DNA of 64,000 nt from Elusimicrobia bacterium GWB2_63_22 (GTDB taxonomy: Bacteria; Elusimicrobiota; Elusimicrobia; Elusimicrobiales; UBA9959): positions 91,875 through 155,874 of the forward strand of contig MGUA01000007.1 of assembly GCA_001799735.1 (NCBI GenBank), given 5' to 3'. Positions 43,859-52,393 of this stretch are shown piece by piece; the stretch's first letter is position 1; the number at the start of each line of letters is the position of its first letter. The notes below the pieces were generated by a model, which was not told the origin of the DNA, did no database searches, and saw nothing but the letters and a program-made list of their open reading frames with translations. A program made the position numbers and the translations under genes.

Positions 43859-43924
43859 ATTATAGCCATAGGGTGGGCGCCGAAGCAAACGTAATCCTTC
43901 GGAAAGTCTTTTTGGTATTATAAT
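43859..43924. promoter_or_regulatory. Divergent promoter region, sugar transporter / GNAT
   Basis: Minus-strand TATAAT at 43859-43864 (with TTGCTT 18 nt upstream) serves the transporter. Plus-strand TATAAT at 43919-43924 serves the GNAT gene, 17 nt before its ATG. Confidence 0.45.
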
Positions 43925-43941
43925 AATAGCTAAAGGAAAAA

Positions 43942-44376
43942 ATGGAAATAGAATATAAGATCCCTGAAGCCAACGACCTGCCGGCGGTCATGAGCCTGAT
44001 GCCCACGCTGTACAGCGAAATAGGGCCAGGACTCGAGAAGGTGCTGGCTGAATTTATCGCGGACAAATACTATTACAAGCTGCTGGCCGTGGAAAAAGAG
44101 ACCGGCGCCGCGGCGGGCTTTATTGTAGGCTGCTGCCGGCTCGAGGTGGATTTTGAATGCCGGGCCGGCGCCCTGGAAGAGGTGGTGGTGCGCCCCGACT
44201 GCCGGGGGCTGGGCATAGGCAAGACCCTGCTGGCCGAGTTTGAAAAATGGAGCGCCGCCCGCGGCGCCGAAGGCATCATCGTCCCTTGCGGCAGGGAAGG
44301 TTTCTACGAAAAAATGGGCTTCATGAAATGCCCCATCACGCGCTACTGGCGCGATATTAAGCCCGGCGCCCGGTAG
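43942..44376 (+). CDS. GNAT family N-acetyltransferase
   Basis: 144 residues, one GNAT domain: the acetyl-CoA loop VVVRPDCRGLGIGKTLLAEF and the C-terminal FYEKMGF motif are clear. Preceded by SD AAAGGA. Substrate unknown. It sits between the sugar transporter and the desaturase/B12-rSAM cluster, which has its own promoter region, so it is probably transcribed alone. Confidence 0.88.
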   Translation: MEIEYKIPEANDLPAVMSLMPTLYSEIGPGLEKVLAEFIADKYYYKLLAVEKETGAAAGFIVGCCRLEVDFECRAGALEEVVVRPDCRGLGIGKTLLAEFEKWSAARGAEGIIVPCGREGFYEKMGFMKCPITRYWRDIKPGAR

Positions 44377-44424
44377 CGAAACCGCGCTCCCTCTTTTAGT
44401 ATCATAATAATATAGATGACGGTT

Positions 44425-44450
44425 CCCGGAGAGGCAGACGCCTCCCGGGC
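44425..44450 (+). promoter_or_regulatory. Leader hairpin before the CrtI-like gene
   Basis: CCCGGAGAGGC pairs with GCCTCCCGGG (one bulged A) around AGAC. It ends about 10 nt before the ATG at 44460. An AT-rich promoter-like stretch (TATCATAATAATATAG) lies just upstream. There is no SD and no U-tract, so translation control is more likely than attenuation. Confidence 0.45.
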
Positions 44451-44459
44451 GGTTGCTCT

Positions 44460-46019
44460 ATGAGCGAAAACGGCAAACATTACGACGCGGTTATAATCGG
44501 CGCGGGGCCCGGCGGGCTTTCCGCGGGTTTGTCGCTGGCCGGGCGCGGGCTTAAGGTGCTGATAGCGGAAAAGAACGCCAGGCCCGGAGGCAACTGCACC
44601 TGCTGGACCGCGGGCGGCTACACTTTTGACCTGGCCGTGCACCAGCTCTCCGGCGTGGGGAGCGAAGGGATGTGCGGCGGCGTGCTTAAGGAATACGGCG
44701 TCTCCGGCGTGGAATTCCGCCAGGTGGACCCCTTCCTGGTGGTGGAGATGCCGGACCGCTCCTACCGGCTGCCCGGCACCAGGGCCGGCCTGCGCGCCGA
44801 GCTGGTAAAAGATTTTCCCGGCGACGCGGCCGCCATAGATTCCATGCTCTCCGGGCTGGACACGCTTAAAAGCGACGCCCTGATCTCCCAGCGGCTGCTG
44901 TACGGCGCCAATCCCGTGGTGGCCGGCCTGCTGGCGCGCGCCGTGGGCTGGCGCAAGCTGCTCTCTTTCCCTTTTACCTTCCCCTGGGGCCTGATGCTTC
45001 GCATGCCCTTCAACGCCGACTTCATGATAGGCCGCTGGCTAAAGAACCCGCGGCTGCGCGCCGTGCTGCACGCCTCGTGGGTGTACCTCGGCCTGCCGCC
45101 CAGCCGCATCTCCGGCGTGATGATGGATATCTTTGTGGCGATGCAGCATATAGAACACAGCTATTACCCCGTAGGCGGCTCGCAAAAACTCGCTGATGCC
45201 ATGGCCTCGGCTTTTCTCAACCGCGGCGGGGAATTGCTGCTGGCTTCGCCCGTGGCGCGGATAATTTGCGGGAAAGGCAGGGCCAAAGGCATAGAACTGG
45301 CCGGCGGCGAAAAGATCTATGCCGACCTGGTGATCTCCAACGCCGACGCCCGGCATACCTACGGCCTGCTGGACCAGGGCCAGGTTCCGGCGCGGTTCAG
45401 CCGCAAGCTTAAAAAAATGGCCGTCTCCCTGGCGCCTTTCCGGGTCTGCCTCGGGCTGGACTACGACGTGTCAAAGCACGGCCTGGACGAGCACGAGTAT
45501 ATGCTGTTCCGCTCCTACGACCACGACGCCAACTACGCCGACATGCTGCGCGGAGAGCCGGGCGCCATAAGCGTGTACTCGCCCGCTAAAATTTCTCCCG
45601 AGCTCGCCCCGCCCGGCCACAGCACCCTGGTTATCACCACCCTGATCCCGTGGACCCCGGAGAAGGACTGGCGGGGCCGCCGCGAAGAATTGGCCGCCGA
45701 ACTGATAGCCGCCGTAGAAAAAAAACTGCTGCCCGGGCTTTCCGCCCATATCAAGGTCAAACAGATCATGACGCCCGAGGACCTGGAGCGGCTGACCAAC
45801 GCCTCAGAGGGGGCCATGTACGGCTGGGCCAATACGCCCGACCAGGTGCTGATGCGCCGCATGAGCATGCGCTCCCCGGTCGAGGGGCTCTACCATACCG
45901 GCCACTGGACTTACCTGGGCACCGGCGTGACCACGGCCATAATCTCCGGCTGGATGCTGGGCAACCGCCTGGAGCGGCGCCGGACCCTGACGGGCAAAAT
46001 AATGGACAGGCTGCTCTGA
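44460..46019 (+). CDS. FAD-dependent phytoene-desaturase/CrtISO-like oxidoreductase
   Basis: 519 residues. N-terminal dinucleotide-binding motif (DAVIIGAGPGGLSAGLSLAGRG), then ARPGGNCTCWTAGGYTFDLAVHQL as in carotenoid desaturase/isomerase-like enzymes, PVGGSQKLADAMASAF, ISNADARHTYGLL and a C-terminal FAD motif (YHTGHWTYLGTGVTTAIISG). The family desaturates, isomerises or saturates polyene lipids. It heads an operon of three B12-rSAM genes (TGATG overlap with the next), so it probably works on the same, likely lipid, product. No other carotenoid gene is nearby. Confidence 0.85.
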   Translation: MSENGKHYDAVIIGAGPGGLSAGLSLAGRGLKVLIAEKNARPGGNCTCWTAGGYTFDLAVHQLSGVGSEGMCGGVLKEYGVSGVEFRQVDPFLVVEMPDRSYRLPGTRAGLRAELVKDFPGDAAAIDSMLSGLDTLKSDALISQRLLYGANPVVAGLLARAVGWRKLLSFPFTFPWGLMLRMPFNADFMIGRWLKNPRLRAVLHASWVYLGLPPSRISGVMMDIFVAMQHIEHSYYPVGGSQKLADAMASAFLNRGGELLLASPVARIICGKGRAKGIELAGGEKIYADLVISNADARHTYGLLDQGQVPARFSRKLKKMAVSLAPFRVCLGLDYDVSKHGLDEHEYMLFRSYDHDANYADMLRGEPGAISVYSPAKISPELAPPGHSTLVITTLIPWTPEKDWRGRREELAAELIAAVEKKLLPGLSAHIKVKQIMTPEDLERLTNASEGAMYGWANTPDQVLMRRMSMRSPVEGLYHTGHWTYLGTGVTTAIISGWMLGNRLERRRTLTGKIMDRLL

Positions 46020-47434
46020 TGGCCAAAATACTGCTCACCACCCCGCCCTGGCAGGCCTTCCACACCCTGCAGGTGCTGTTCCCCAATATCCCGCCGCTGG
46101 GCCTGCAGATCCTGGCCGGCGTGCTGCGCGCCGCTGGTCACGAGGTCAAGGTTGTCAGCGCCCAGCATCTGCGCCCGCTGCATCCCGCTTTTCTCCGCGC
46201 CGTAGAGGATTTCAAGCCGGAGATAATTGGTTTTTCCAATTCCGAACTGCCCAACGCGCCTATGGTGATAAAGGTGGCGCGTGACCTGAAGAGCCGCTAC
46301 CCCGCCGTGAGGCTGCTGGCCGGCGGGCAGGCGCCTACCTTCAAGCCCGAATTGTTCCTGGGGCCGGCGGGGCCCTTCGACGCGGTGGCCCTGTACGAGG
46401 CCGAAGCCACTGTTACGCGCATCGTTGAGGCGCTGGCCTCCGGCGCGTCCCTGGAGGGCGTGCCCGGCTGCGCCTGGCGCGCCGCGGACGGCACGCTTAA
46501 AATTTCGGCGGACCAGAAGGTGCTGGCCGACCTGGACAGCATGCCCCTGCCGTACTGGGAAGGCTCGCTGTACAAGTCCTCCTTCTCCGACGGGCTGTTC
46601 GCCGCGGTGGAGACCTCGCGCGGCTGCCCCTTCCGCTGCACCTTCTGCTCCATCCCCGGCTACTACGGCGCGCCGCGCTATAAATCCGCCAAGCGCATAC
46701 TGACCGAGTTGCGCGCGCTGAAGGCGCTGGGCGTTACCGAATTCTCCATCAACGACGATTCCTTCGCCACCCGCCCGGAGATAGCGCGGGAAATGTTCGA
46801 GACCATGCTGCGCGAGCGCATGAATCTGCGCTTCGGCGTGCAGATCCGGGCCGACATCATAACGGCTAACCCCGCGCTGATAGAACTGGGGGCCAAGGCC
46901 GGCATGTTCATGGCGGTGGTGGGCTTCGAGGGCTACACCTCCACCGTGCAGGACGAGTCGGACAAGGGCAACTCGGGCGATATCAACCGCGAGGCTTCCC
47001 GCATTCTCCGCCAGAACGGCGTGGCGGTGTACGGCACCCATATTTTCGGCGGGCCGGCCAGCGGCCTTAGGGACAGCCTGGCCACTTTCTTCTACGGGCG
47101 GCTCAATTCCGATATTTTCCGCATGACCATCTACACGCCGGTGCCGGGCTCGCGGCTTTACGACGACCTGGCCGGTTCGTCCCAGTTGAACTCCACTAAC
47201 CCGGAAGATTTCTACGAGGGCAAATACCTCATCAAGGACGCCCATAACCCGAGGCTGGTGCAGCTGAGCTACTACGCCCTGCTGGCGCTGCATTACGCCC
47301 TGCCGGACACCTTGTTCAAAATTTTCCACCCGCACCAGGTGATACGCTGCTTCATGCGCCGGGCCTATAAAGGCGCGGTCTACTTTGTGCTGGGCCAGGC
47401 CTGGTCTTCTCTGTTCAGGAGGAAGACCGCGTGA
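46019..47434 (+). CDS. B12-binding radical SAM protein, array 2 gene E
   Basis: 471 residues from the TGATG-coupled ATG; an upstream frame extension lies inside the desaturase gene and is rejected. B12-like domain (PPLGLQILAGVLRAAGHEVKV, LLAGGQAPTFKPE), radical SAM cluster CPFRCTFC (C203, C207, C210), INDDSFATRPEI, and AVVGFEGYTSTVQDES. Differs from genes A-D in its B12-domain signature (GGQAP rather than GGHHP). Product unknown. Confidence 0.9.
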   Translation: MAKILLTTPPWQAFHTLQVLFPNIPPLGLQILAGVLRAAGHEVKVVSAQHLRPLHPAFLRAVEDFKPEIIGFSNSELPNAPMVIKVARDLKSRYPAVRLLAGGQAPTFKPELFLGPAGPFDAVALYEAEATVTRIVEALASGASLEGVPGCAWRAADGTLKISADQKVLADLDSMPLPYWEGSLYKSSFSDGLFAAVETSRGCPFRCTFCSIPGYYGAPRYKSAKRILTELRALKALGVTEFSINDDSFATRPEIAREMFETMLRERMNLRFGVQIRADIITANPALIELGAKAGMFMAVVGFEGYTSTVQDESDKGNSGDINREASRILRQNGVAVYGTHIFGGPASGLRDSLATFFYGRLNSDIFRMTIYTPVPGSRLYDDLAGSSQLNSTNPEDFYEGKYLIKDAHNPRLVQLSYYALLALHYALPDTLFKIFHPHQVIRCFMRRAYKGAVYFVLGQAWSSLFRRKTA

Positions 47435-48870
47435 AGCGCCCTTACGTCCTGCTCATCAAGAGCCGCTCGGTGGTCTCCAAGATAAAGAAGGGGACCATGC
47501 CGCCGGTGGGTCTGCTCTATATAGCCGCTAACCTGCGGGCGAAACTGAACGCCGAGGTGCGGGTGCTGGACGCCATGTTCGAGCCTGACTTTTTAAAACT
47601 GGTGGCCGGGGAGCTACGCTCCCGCCGGCCCGACGCGGTGGGCATCAGCGCGCTGACCGCCGAATCCTTCCTGGCGCATAAAATAGCGGCGGCGGTGAAA
47701 GCCGAGGACAAGACTATCCCTGTCATTATGGGCGGGCCGCACCCGTCCTCGGACCCCGAAGCCGTGCTGGGTGACCCCAATACCGACGCCGCGGCCATAG
47801 GCGAGGGGGAGGAAACCTTTGCCGAGCTGGTGAAGGTCATAATTTCGGAAGGACCGCGCTGGCTGGAGCCCAAGGTGATCCGCGAGGTGGCGGGCCTGGC
47901 CGTGCGGGGCGAAGGGGGCGTGGAATACACCGCGCCGCGCGCGCCGGTACAGGACCTGGACTCTCTGCCTTTCCCGGCGTGGGACCTGATAGACTACAAG
48001 AAATTCTGGGAGACCGGCGGCATGGCCACCGTGGGCATAAGGCCTTACCTGCCCATCTTCACCTCGCGCGGCTGCCCTTACCAGTGCGTGTTCTGCCACC
48101 AGATCTTCGGCAAAAAGTTCCGCGCCCGCTCTCCGGAGAACGTGGTGGAGGAAATGGCGCTAATCCACAAGCTCGGCACCAAGAACATAGAGGTGCTCGA
48201 CGATATAGCCAATTTCGACCCGGACCGCTTCGACCGCATTCTCGAGCTGATGCTGGAGCGCAATCTCCAGTCGGTATTGAATTTCCCCAACGCCATCAGG
48301 GCCGACATAGTGCGGCCCGAATCCCTGGACCTGCTTAAACGCGTGGGTGTCTGCGAAGTGTCGGTGGCGGTAGAGAGCGCCTGCCCGCGCATACAGCGGT
48401 TGATGAACAAGAACCTCGCGCTCGACAAAGTGGGCCGCACCATAGACATGCTGGCTGACCGGCATATCTTCACGCGTGGCTTCTTTATTCTTGGTTTTCC
48501 CACCGAGACCGAAGCCGAGATGCGCGAGACCATCCGCTGGGCCTGCGCCTCGCGCCTGCACCTGGCCATGTTCTTCACGCCCAACCCTTACCGCAACACC
48601 GCCATGTACAGCATGTTCGAGCAGGCTGGCAAGCTGCGCGACGACGTTAACTCCATAGATTTCGAATATATCGGCGCCCCGTTCAACGCCAGCGAGATGT
48701 CGGACGCGGGCTACCGCTCCCTGTACCGGAGCGCTTTCCTGAAGTTCTACCTGGACCCGGTGCGGGCTTACCGCATAGCGCGCGACGGCCCGTTCGGCTG
48801 GGACATCCCGGCCCGCGCCTATGGACTGTTCAAGAACTACATTAATTTCAGCCGCCTGAAGGAGACCTGA
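47431..48870 (+). CDS. B12-binding radical SAM protein, array 2 gene A'
   Basis: 479 residues. GTG start in a GTGA overlap, with a strong SD (CAGGAGG). B12-like domain with VIMGGPHPSSDPEAV, cluster motif CPYQCVFC (C215, C219, C222), then CHQIFGKKFRARSPENV, ILGFPTETEAEMRETI and FFTPNPYRNTAMY. Nearly every one of these blocks recurs in gene A of array 1, over the full length, so they are paralogues. Confidence 0.92.
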   Translation: MKRPYVLLIKSRSVVSKIKKGTMPPVGLLYIAANLRAKLNAEVRVLDAMFEPDFLKLVAGELRSRRPDAVGISALTAESFLAHKIAAAVKAEDKTIPVIMGGPHPSSDPEAVLGDPNTDAAAIGEGEETFAELVKVIISEGPRWLEPKVIREVAGLAVRGEGGVEYTAPRAPVQDLDSLPFPAWDLIDYKKFWETGGMATVGIRPYLPIFTSRGCPYQCVFCHQIFGKKFRARSPENVVEEMALIHKLGTKNIEVLDDIANFDPDRFDRILELMLERNLQSVLNFPNAIRADIVRPESLDLLKRVGVCEVSVAVESACPRIQRLMNKNLALDKVGRTIDMLADRHIFTRGFFILGFPTETEAEMRETIRWACASRLHLAMFFTPNPYRNTAMYSMFEQAGKLRDDVNSIDFEYIGAPFNASEMSDAGYRSLYRSAFLKFYLDPVRAYRIARDGPFGWDIPARAYGLFKNYINFSRLKET

Positions 48871-50303
48871 TGAAGAAGCTACTGATGCTGCAGCCGTTGC
48901 GCGTGTACAAGCGCTGGCCCATGCCCGACGATTTTACCGGCCTGCTCGGCAATTCCCCGACGCTGGCTTTCGCCCAGCTCAAGGGCGCGCTGAAAGGTTA
49001 TGACTGCGAGTTCATGGACGGCCTGGCGGGGGATTATTCCCTGGCGGAGCTGACCCGCCGCGCGCGGGGGGCGGACGCGGTGCTGATAAACGCGCATTCC
49101 AGCATAGGCGCGCTCAATTCCGAGTTCAGCGTGCGGCACATCCTGGAGAACGCCCCCGGCGTGCCGATAATAATGGGCGGCCACCACGCCACCGTGTACG
49201 ATTACGAATGGCTGGGCCGCGGGGCGCATTTTGTGGTGCGCAACGAAGGCGAGGGGACCATAGTGGAGCTGATGCAAGCCATAGAAAAGGGCGGGCCGTA
49301 CGGGGACATCAAAGGCCTGTCCTGGCGTGACGGCGAGCGCAACTTCCACCGCAACCCCGGCCGCGAGCTTATAAAAAATCTCGACGACCTGCCGATGCCG
49401 GACTGGAGCATCTACAACCCCAAGCTCTACTATCTGCCGCTGGCCAACAAAGGCTATTCCACCACGGTGGAAACCTCTCGCGGCTGCATGCACCGCTGCC
49501 GCTTCTGCGCGGCCAGCGAGATGTGGGGCCATACCCAGCGTTTCAAGAGTCCCGAGCGGGTGCTGGAGGAGCTGCGCATCGTAAAGAAGATGGGCTTTAC
49601 CAAGATCTGGTTCTCGGACGACAACTTTGGTGCGGATCCCGAGCGCTACATGAAGATCTACGAGGGCATGATCCGCGAGAACATGGGCTTCCACTTCGCG
49701 AGCTTCCTGCGCTGCGACACGGTGACGCGCTCGCCCGAAGCTATGAAGCTGGCCTGCCGGGCCGGCCTGCGCGGCGCGCTGCTGGGCATAGAGACGCCGT
49801 CCGACCGCATACTGAAGGATTTCGCCAAGGCCAATACGCACGAGACCACGGTAAAGGCCGTGGCCCTGCTGCGGGAATACGGCGCGTTTATAGCCGGCTT
49901 CATGATGGTAGGGTATCTCGACGAGACGCAGGCCGAGACCGACGCGGCCTTCCGCGCCTCGGACGAGCTGACCGACTACCCCATCATCTCCATCTTCGAA
50001 CCGCGCAAAGGCACCGAAGATTTCGCCCGCGCCTCGGGCGCGCACGACACGCCCGGCGGCGACATGTTCTACCACAACACGGTCAAGTTCATCCCGAGCA
50101 AGCTGCATGTCCTAAAGCAGTACCGCGATTTTTACCGCAACTACATGATCCACCCGAAGCAGCTGCGTAAGCTGCTGCTCGGCACGCCGGTGCAGAAGGA
50201 CTGGTACCGCACCATGTACTGGAACATGGCCCGTTCCGTCCTTTCCGCCACGCCCGCCAAACTAGCCCATCCCTGGGACATGGTGCGCGTGGTTTATAAG
50301 TAG
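48870..50303 (+). CDS. B12-binding radical SAM protein, array 2 gene B'
   Basis: 477 residues. TGATG overlap with A'. B12-like domain with IIMGGHHATVYDYEW, cluster motif CMHRCRFC (C206, C210, C213), then AASEMWGHTQRFKSPERVLEEL and FSDDNFGADPERY, with a C-terminal helical tail (KQLRKLLLGTPVQKDW). Paralogue of gene B in array 1, and again directly after the A-type gene. End of the operon. Confidence 0.92.
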   Translation: MKKLLMLQPLRVYKRWPMPDDFTGLLGNSPTLAFAQLKGALKGYDCEFMDGLAGDYSLAELTRRARGADAVLINAHSSIGALNSEFSVRHILENAPGVPIIMGGHHATVYDYEWLGRGAHFVVRNEGEGTIVELMQAIEKGGPYGDIKGLSWRDGERNFHRNPGRELIKNLDDLPMPDWSIYNPKLYYLPLANKGYSTTVETSRGCMHRCRFCAASEMWGHTQRFKSPERVLEELRIVKKMGFTKIWFSDDNFGADPERYMKIYEGMIRENMGFHFASFLRCDTVTRSPEAMKLACRAGLRGALLGIETPSDRILKDFAKANTHETTVKAVALLREYGAFIAGFMMVGYLDETQAETDAAFRASDELTDYPIISIFEPRKGTEDFARASGAHDTPGGDMFYHNTVKFIPSKLHVLKQYRDFYRNYMIHPKQLRKLLLGTPVQKDWYRTMYWNMARSVLSATPAKLAHPWDMVRVVYK

Positions 50304-50314
50304 CCTGGCGGCGA

Positions 50315-50344
50315 TTGACAGTTTAAGTTGCGAAATGGTAAATA
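50315..50344 (+). promoter_or_regulatory. Possible promoter of the TPR-like secreted protein gene
   Basis: TTGACA at 50315-50320 and a weak TGGTAAATA (-10 TAAATA, 50339-50344) 18 nt later. About 70 nt of leader would follow. Confidence 0.4.
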
Positions 50345-50380
50345 GTGGGTAGGGGGATAAACAATATCCTGGTGTTCTCT

Positions 50381-50402
50381 CTCCGCGGCCGGCGCCGCGG
50401 AG
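50381..50402 (+). promoter_or_regulatory. Leader hairpin overlapping the Shine-Dalgarno region
   Basis: CTCCGCGGC (50381-50389) pairs with GCCGCGGAG (50394-50402). The last bases of the right arm belong to the purine-rich GGAGGGGGG that serves as SD for the ATG at 50416, so folding could limit ribosome access. Confidence 0.4.
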
Positions 50403-50415
50403 GGGGGCTGTCTTT

Positions 50416-51264
50416 ATGCGTAAACTGCTGGCGCTTTTTGTTTTTTCAGGCCTGCTCGGCGCCGTCTGCGCCGCGGCCGAACCCGCGTCTCCTTTGGAGA
50501 AGGAGCGCTACGCTTTTCTGCGCCTGCTGGCCAAGGTGAGGGAGAACCCCGCCGATATCAAGGCCAAGGAGGCGCTGATGGTCTTCGCCGACAGGATGGA
50601 CCCGAAGCCGCCCATACCGGTGGAGGCCAAGAAGTTCTATGTGAAGGCGATGGCGCTGCATCTGGAGGCGGTTAACGATTCTGATTTCGACAAAGCCGTG
50701 ATGGCCTATGAGCGCGCGCTGGAGGTGGCGCCCTGGTGGGGGCAATGCTATTACAACATGGGCATGGCGTTGGATTCGGGCAAGCGCTTCCGGGAGGCCG
50801 AGGAGGCGCTGCGGCTATACGCGCTTACAAAAAAGAAGAAAACCGGTGAGCGGAGTAAGCCCATAAAACGCCCTTCGCAGCGGGATCTGCCGGATTTCAG
50901 CGGGGTCTGGGGCAGCGGCATGGACTGCTGGCGCTATGAATTTTCCGTCAAGGACGAGGAGATGACCATCTCCATGCACTGCTGGGATTTCCCCGGCACG
51001 GTGTATGGCCACGCCACGCTGGACGGCAGGGCCTTCGAGGGCAGCTCTCCCGGCGGGCCCTCGGGCACCGGGATGGGGGTGCATAACCCCATACGCTTCA
51101 GGGGCTTTATAAGCGGGGATAATTCCGCAATAGAAATTTCGTCGATACTGGCGCCGGAGCTGGCCGGCAACGAGGCTACCATGAACGCGGCCATGGACCA
51201 GGTGCGCATCTTCGGCGAGCCGACCTGGACCACCCAATCCTGGCGCCGGATGGGCGCGGAATAG
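50416..51264 (+). CDS. Secreted protein with a TPR motif and a beta-rich C-terminus
   Basis: 282 residues. Signal peptide 1-20 (cleavage after CAA). Residues about 85-135 hold one clear TPR-like pair (DKAVMAYERALEVAPWW, YYNMGMALDSGKRFREAEEAL). The C-terminal half (FSGVWGSGMDCWRYEFSVKDEEM...) looks like a small beta-barrel or lipocalin-like domain but is not recognised. Preceded by a hairpin leader and followed by the second small-RNA cassette. Confidence 0.68.
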   Translation: MRKLLALFVFSGLLGAVCAAAEPASPLEKERYAFLRLLAKVRENPADIKAKEALMVFADRMDPKPPIPVEAKKFYVKAMALHLEAVNDSDFDKAVMAYERALEVAPWWGQCYYNMGMALDSGKRFREAEEALRLYALTKKKKTGERSKPIKRPSQRDLPDFSGVWGSGMDCWRYEFSVKDEEMTISMHCWDFPGTVYGHATLDGRAFEGSSPGGPSGTGMGVHNPIRFRGFISGDNSAIEISSILAPELAGNEATMNAAMDQVRIFGEPTWTTQSWRRMGAE

Positions 51265-51276
51265 CCGCCCCCCCCC

Positions 51277-51304
51277 TTGACAAGTCAAGACCTTCTGCTA
51301 TAAT
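51277..51304 (+). promoter_or_regulatory. Consensus sigma-70 promoter of small-RNA cassette, copy 2
   Basis: TTGACA (51277-51282), a 16-nt spacer, TATAAT (51299-51304). A run of nine C (51268-51276) abuts the -35. The spacer differs from copy 1, but its length does not. Confidence 0.85.
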
Positions 51305-51309
51305 ATGTT

Positions 51310-51357
51310 TGGGTCCGCGGCCCCTCTCAGTGGGTTTCTCGCGGGCCCTTTCTTTTT
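51310..51357 (+). ncRNA. Candidate small RNA, copy 2 (hairpin plus U-tract)
   Basis: GGGTCCGCG (51311-51319) pairs with CGCGGGCCC (51340-51348), followed by TTTCTTTTT. The loop differs from copy 1 by three bases (CTC instead of ATT), and the stem by one base that preserves pairing. As in copy 1 it lies between convergent genes and follows a consensus promoter. No coding potential of note. Confidence 0.62.
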
Positions 51358-51378
51358 GCCCGGCCGGGGAGGCCGGGT

Positions 51379-52341
51379 TTACTTTTTAATGTACTCGAAG
51401 CCTTTGGCGTCTATGTAGAAGGTCTTGTTCTTGAGCGAGACTTTTGCCAGGCCGCCCCTGAAGCCGTGCACAGAGTCGTACTTGAAGGGGATAGCCAGGG
51501 CGCCGGACCGGTCTATGAAGCCCCAGCCGCCCTTGAATTTCTTTATGACCGGCGCCAGGCCGCCTTCGAAAGAACCGCACATCATGAAATTAAAGCCGAT
51601 GAGTTCGTTGCCGTCCTTGTCTATGAAGCCGCAGCGGTCTTCTTCGCGCAGGGCCTGCACGTGGGCCAGGCCCTCGCTGTAGGGGCCGACGGCTATATAA
51701 TCCCTTTCCTTAAAGGCCAGCGTGTCCCTGGAGATAAAGCCGTAGCGGTCGCCCAGCCTGGCCGTGGCGAAGCCGCCGTTGAAGGGGAAAGCCTCCCCGT
51801 ATACCGGCGGCAGGGCCTCTTTTCCCGTGAGGTCTATGTAACCGTATTTTTCGCCCACCCTGACCCGGGCCAGGCCTTCGGAGGCCGGGTAGACCTCCTC
51901 GTAGTCGCCGCCCCGGAAGTCCAGGGACGCCTTAAGCAGCAGGCCCCGGCGGCCGTCTTTCTTAGCCGGCGCTACGCCTTCCAGGAAAGGCAGCAACTCC
52001 TCGTATTCGAACGGGACTACGGTCTTGCCGGCCTTGTCCACGCAGCCCCAGAGGCCACGGCTTTTGACCGGGGCGCAGCCCTCGCTGAAAGAGCCGGCGG
52101 ACTGGTACTTGAACGGTATGACCGTCCGGCCTTTGGCGTCTATGAAGCCGTAAAGAGTGCCGGAGCGGACCAGCGCCAGGCCTTCCGAGAAAGGTTCGGC
52201 GTAGGCGAAGGAGGGGCGGAGAACAACTTTGCCGCCGGGGGCCGCGTAACCCCAGTTCTTGCCGGAAACGTAGGGGACCAGGTCCTGCGCCCCGGCCGGG
52301 GCGCAGAGGGCGAACAGGAGGAGGAAAAGCGCTTTTTGCAT
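51379..52341 (-). CDS. Secreted WG-repeat protein
   Basis: 320 residues. Signal peptide 1-18 (cleavage after AGA). The rest is about six or seven WG-type repeats of the form W/YGFID..G....P..Y....F..G.A.V, for example LYGFIDAKGRTVIPFKYQ, WGCVDKAGKTVVPFEYE, YGYIDLTGKEALPPVYG and WGFIDRSGALAIPFKYD. WG repeats form beta structures in cell-surface proteins; the role is unknown. A TATCAT box ends 6 nt before the ATG, so the mRNA is probably leaderless. Confidence 0.88.
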   Translation of the reverse strand: MQKALFLLLFALCAPAGAQDLVPYVSGKNWGYAAPGGKVVLRPSFAYAEPFSEGLALVRSGTLYGFIDAKGRTVIPFKYQSAGSFSEGCAPVKSRGLWGCVDKAGKTVVPFEYEELLPFLEGVAPAKKDGRRGLLLKASLDFRGGDYEEVYPASEGLARVRVGEKYGYIDLTGKEALPPVYGEAFPFNGGFATARLGDRYGFISRDTLAFKERDYIAVGPYSEGLAHVQALREEDRCGFIDKDGNELIGFNFMMCGSFEGGLAPVIKKFKGGWGFIDRSGALAIPFKYDSVHGFRGGLAKVSLKNKTFYIDAKGFEYIKK

Positions 52342-52347
52342 GCTGGT

Positions 52348-52386
52348 ATGATATCAATTTTTCAGCCGGGGCCTAATTTGTATAAT
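52348..52386. promoter_or_regulatory. Divergent -10 boxes, WG-repeat gene and coaD
   Basis: Minus-strand TATCAT at 52348-52353 is 6 nt from the WG-repeat ATG. Plus-strand TATAAT at 52381-52386 is 7 nt from the coaD ATG. Neither gene has an SD. No strong -35 is seen. Confidence 0.5.
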
Positions 52387-52393
52387 TCCCTTA

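Noticed and set aside
45650..46018. N-terminal extension of B12-rSAM gene E
   Set aside because: It lies in the desaturase gene in another frame; the TGATG junction at 46019 gives the proper B12-domain start.
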